This document shows positions 60,541-64,000 of a stretch of 64,000 nt of DNA, piece after piece. Under the pieces are notes generated by a model. That model worked only from the letters and a program-made list of their open reading frames with translations. It searched no databases and was not told where the DNA came from. Made by a program: the position numbers and the translations under genes. This DNA comes from Diphasiastrum complanatum (Eukaryota > Streptophyta > Lycopodiopsida > Lycopodiales > Lycopodiaceae): the NCBI GenBank assembly GCA_029204225.1, contig CM055111.1, forward strand, positions 44,185,815 to 44,249,814, written 5' to 3'. Each line of letters begins with the position of its first letter. Position 1 is the stretch's first letter.

Positions 60541-60627
<87 letters not shown>
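60541..60627. repeat. (GA)n microsatellite
   Basis: Perfect run of about 86 bp, followed by a short (GT)n at about 60709-60724. Confidence 0.95.
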
Positions 60628-60632
<5 letters not shown>

Positions 60633-60724
60633 TGACTTGTATTCAAAGCAGTAAAACTAAGCAACTGCTCTTACAATATGTAAACATGAGATAACGTCAA
60701 AGAGACATGTGTGTGTGTGTGTGA

Positions 60725-61929
60725 GTGACGTAAGGATGCGACGGACCCCACTTGCTCCATGTGTCATACTTGTGACATTTAGACTACACTTTTAACAAGA
60801 AATAAGGACGCACTATTTTGTAGGTCCATTGCACCTTCTACAAGGTATTAGCGCACTTTTCCAACAAGTTTTGTGGTGGTCGAAGTAGGCAAGAGCACAA
60901 CCTTTGCAGATTGGTTCTCAAGACAACCATTGCCATCATATTGGAGCATCAAGGACTTCAATGATTTCATTGTAAAGACCACATCAAATAAAGATGCTTT
61001 TGCTAAACTAATACTATTCTTATTGTTACTTTTCTTGCATGTGATAATGTATGTCAGTTGTCTTTATGGGCTTTTGTAATTCATGCCTATAGCACTCAAT
61101 TTTGGGCGGATCAAAGTTACTACTTCATTTTGTGTGCTTTGTTGGATTAGTCGTAAGTGAAACAATGTTATTGTGAAACCAATTAATTTAGATACCTTTT
61201 GTTTGGTAGCCAAATTTATTCTCACATATTACATGATTGATCGATCCTTAATTATTTTTGTGAAATCATTACATTGTTCATAAATGCATGTTGAAAGTTG
61301 CTTGTAAGCATGAATGCCATGCAAAAGGTGAACATTTGAAACAATGCTTTTGAATCGGTACTGACTATATTTTTTTTTACTTGCAAGTAAGTTGTATAAA
61401 GCAGAGGTTTAAAACAAAAACTGATAGTAATTTTGAGCACCTTTTGCTAGCATTGCTTTTGCAATTTTCTTTGCTATGTTACAACATATTGATGTATTAA
61501 GATAGTACAAAGTGATTGACATAAAAATGATATTGAAGTACATCATATTTAATTTTGTAAATTATGTGTGTGTAGATTTTGCGTTGCAGATAAGCAAAAT
61601 AGTTGAATACCACAAAGGCCTACTTTGCCATCTGAAGTTTGAGTGAGTTTATCTTTCTCTTTAATCCATTTCCCAGCAGCTTGATTGTATTTTTAGCAAA
61701 TAATATCTTTCTAGCTCATGTACTATGTTTTGTTTTGTTTTGTGAAAGATATAACGAATCCATAAGTTGTCACTAATAATAGTTGATCTTTAACTAATTA
61801 TTATCTTGTGATTGTGTTTTCTTTTGTAGGACATATCAAAATGTCTTCCATATTGGATGAAGAATTCGTCGACTTTTCATAGATCCATCTTGAAGACTAC
61901 CTAATTAGTGGTTGGTGATGATCTGAATT
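60725..61929. other. AT-rich stretch, no supported gene
   Basis: Short frames such as 60873-61079 (+) have no recognisable motif. A splice acceptor-like TTTTGTAG at about 61830 is followed by a short open stretch (MSSILDEEFVDFS) that could be a relic exon. Confidence 0.3.
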
Positions 61930-62275
61930 TGTAAATACTAAGAAGTGAATATTCTGAAATACTGATCGTGATTATTGTAGATACTGATTATAATTATTAT
62001 GCATACTAATCGCGATTATTGTGAATACCGATCGTGAATACTCTAGAATATTGATTATGAATACTGTGAATATTAATCGAATATATAAATAATGATCGAA
62101 TACACTGCGAATAATGATTGAATATATTGTGAATACTGATCGAATATTATAAATATTGATCATGATTATTGTCAATACTGATTGTGACTACTCTTGAATA
62201 TTGATCATGAATATTGTCAATACTGATTAAATATACTGTGAATACTGAACTATTTTGAATATTGATTACTATTGG
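61930..62275. repeat. AT-rich minisatellite, units of about 15-16 bp
   Basis: Degenerate repeats of the form GAATACTGATCGTGATTATTGT / GAATATTGATCATGAATATTGT fill the interval. ATACTGAT or ATATTGAT cores recur more than fifteen times. Confidence 0.8.
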
Positions 62276-63057
62276 ATGTGAGAAAGAAGGAAGGAAGAGA
62301 GATATAAATACTTGCGGAAATGACTCCTGTTACTATGGGCTGCTACAAGCAAGAATAGCCTAAAAGATTGTAAATGCAGGAGTAAAATCACAGCACATCA
62401 AGATCGTAAAATATTCATACTCAGACAAACATGAGTACAGTCCACAAAGAAATTAAAAAAATAGTTTCAGTTATGAAGTTCAGTTCAAAATTTTAGAACG
62501 ATAATGCAGTCTGTGATGGGGGCAATGGAGAATAGATAACGCGAGCGGAGAAGAGAGCAGGAATGTTTGCGGAACAGCTCTCTCGCTACAATGGGCTGTT
62601 AGATGCAAAAACAGTCTAGTGGAACGTTTATGCTAAGTATAATCATAGCTTAAGAGTTCTATTGCCCAATAGGATCTTATAAATCAATTTATACTCACAA
62701 AAACAAAAAATGAGTACAGTCCACCGAGAAGATTATAAATGGTTTGTGTGTGGTATTAGTGAAAAAATGGATTTAGTTGGAAGTTTAGTTCTGAAATAGA
62801 TTGAAAGAGCAGTGTGATAGTGCGAGTTCCTCAGGCATCAAAGACAGCCATCATCTGATCAGAAACTGAGGAGTCGTAGACGTCCGTGTTCTGATCAGAG
62901 TGAGTGAACAAATGTTATCAAACAACAATGAAGTGCATTCAAATTACAACAAGCATTCATCTATGTTATACACAAATAGAAAAGCATGTTGCTGCTATAT
63001 TACACTAAAGCGCAACAAAATAGCAGTTACAACCAGAATGATGAGAAAATTGGGTCA
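62276..63057. other. Non-coding, possibly internal region of a minus-strand LTR element
   Basis: Two similar blocks (about 62280-62480 and 62520-62780) share AATGACTCC/ACAGCTC, GCTACAA/TGGGCTG, CAAGAATAG/AAAACAGTC and ATGAGTACAGTCCAC. This suggests an old duplication. Confidence 0.35.
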
Positions 63058-63071
63058 GCGCTCTGATACCA
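63058..63071 (-). other. Candidate tRNA-iMet primer-binding site of a minus-strand LTR element
   Basis: GCGCTCTGATACCA is the reverse complement of TGGTATCAGAGCGC, the standard plant Copia primer-binding site. The 5' LTR would lie to the right (63072 onward), but its end does not read CA immediately next to the site, and no second LTR is visible, so this is tentative. Confidence 0.4.
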
Positions 63072-64000
63072 CTCTTGGGAGTCGAGCGGTGCTCCGATAC
63101 AAATGATGAGAATCGTGAGATGAAAAATTCAAGAAAATATTCGCGATTCTCTTTCGAGATTCGGATTGAGTTCAGATGCGTTCGCTACGCACTGCCAGTT
63201 GAAACACTCCTACAATCCTCCAGAGGGTAGTCTAGTACTACTGATTTACGTTCATAAAATTAATATAGCATTCGACTTCATTTCAACCAAGGTGCGGAAT
63301 TCAACAAGGGAACAAGAAAAATCAGACATATTAAAATAAATAGCATAAGCATTCGACATCCAAGATCAGACACAATCAGAAAAATAATCTATATTGATTT
63401 TCTCTGATTTCTTCAGGGCACTACATGCGAATCCACGCAGTGCGATGGCGTGAGAGAAGCACGCCTCTCTCACTAGTAGTAGTCTCCCTTTACCAGCAAA
63501 CAATTGGATCTTCTGATCCTAGACAGAATTGTCTTCTCGCACGCAGGTGGAGCTTTTGTCTGTGTTCGTCTTGATTGCTTACTAGCATCAGACTACTTCT
63601 TGTTCTTCTTTCTTGCTTGGTTACACACTGTGTATCCTATTGATATATGTCAAGTATTATTTAGTAAGTACAGTCTCTCTATGCAAATCTAAGATTAGAG
63701 TGATTAACCATCTACAACTAACCAGAGAATTACAAGAGTGGCAGCTTAGCCACGACCTAGGGAATATATGTTGACGTCATGCCATCAGGTTAGATCTCTG
63801 TACTTCTGGTACTTGCGTGATCTCTGGTGGTACTCCTTGGAACGTGAGGACAAAACAGGTTTCGTTTCCACCGTTGGTTTCGTTTACCTCGTTCATCTTT
63901 CTCTCGTATAGGACTGCAAGAGAATCTCGTTCGTGTTCATGAACCGTTGGTCTTTGTCTTCTTTGACTTTCGTGTTCACGAAACTCTTCGTGTTTCATGT
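63072..64000. other. Right edge, possible LTR or unknown sequence
   Basis: A minus-strand frame at 63777-63998 (Glu/Arg-rich) reaches the window edge without a motif I recognise. Nothing else is supported. Confidence 0.25.

Overview
This window looks like nuclear DNA of a land plant with a large, repeat-swollen genome. A homosporous fern fits best, but the sequence alone cannot exclude a gymnosperm or lycophyte. The reasons are a plant-type 6-phosphogluconolactonase (PGL) with an N-terminal targeting region and a peroxisomal C-terminus, a GPI-anchored arabinogalactan-type protein, a fragment of a NIN-like (RWP-RK) transcription factor, Copia, Ty3 and hAT elements with plant-type primer sites, and very long (AG)n microsatellites. 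I find only two credible host genes.

Layout. 1-2.1 kb: two decayed minus-strand coding regions, one a coiled-coil protein broken by five in-frame amber codons. 3.2-5.2 kb: a three-exon arabinogalactan-protein gene (+). 5.2-9.9 kb: small repeats, a duplicated relic and an orphan ORF behind a TATA box. 9.9-18.5 kb: a very AT-rich block holding a degenerate Helitron-superfamily element (closest to the Helentron type: HUH replication initiator plus Pif1 helicase), followed by a small intron-containing region and a GIY-YIG nuclease ORF. 18.8-25.4 kb: AG microsatellites and three Copia relics. 25.4-29.8 kb: mostly empty.

29.8-59.35 kb is a single host gene on the minus strand, PGL. Exon 3 is 29832-30296, exon 2 is 32347-32482 and exon 1 is 58910-59346. 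The splice phases fit and give a 345-residue protein. Intron 1 is about 26.4 kb. It contains a rearranged Ty3 element, three hAT remnants, a complete Copia element (47705-53042, 5-bp target duplication), a 360-bp tandem satellite, an exon-like fragment of a NIN-like protein gene, many microsatellites and two families of short palindrome-built GC-rich repeats. One family is made of GGACGCGTCC units beside TA tracts; the other is built on GGTACC. 59.4-64 kb: PGL upstream region, an AG microsatellite, an AT-rich minisatellite and the edge of another LTR element.

A theme runs through the window. In almost every broken element the premature stops are TAG, TGA or TAA exactly where the family or frame predicts Gln (CAG/CAA) or Arg (CGA). 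This looks like C-to-T decay of methylated cytosines rather than random mutation. The strongest candidates for something undescribed are the GIY-YIG ORF linked to a Helentron-like Rep/helicase, and the GGACGCGTCC palindromic repeat family.
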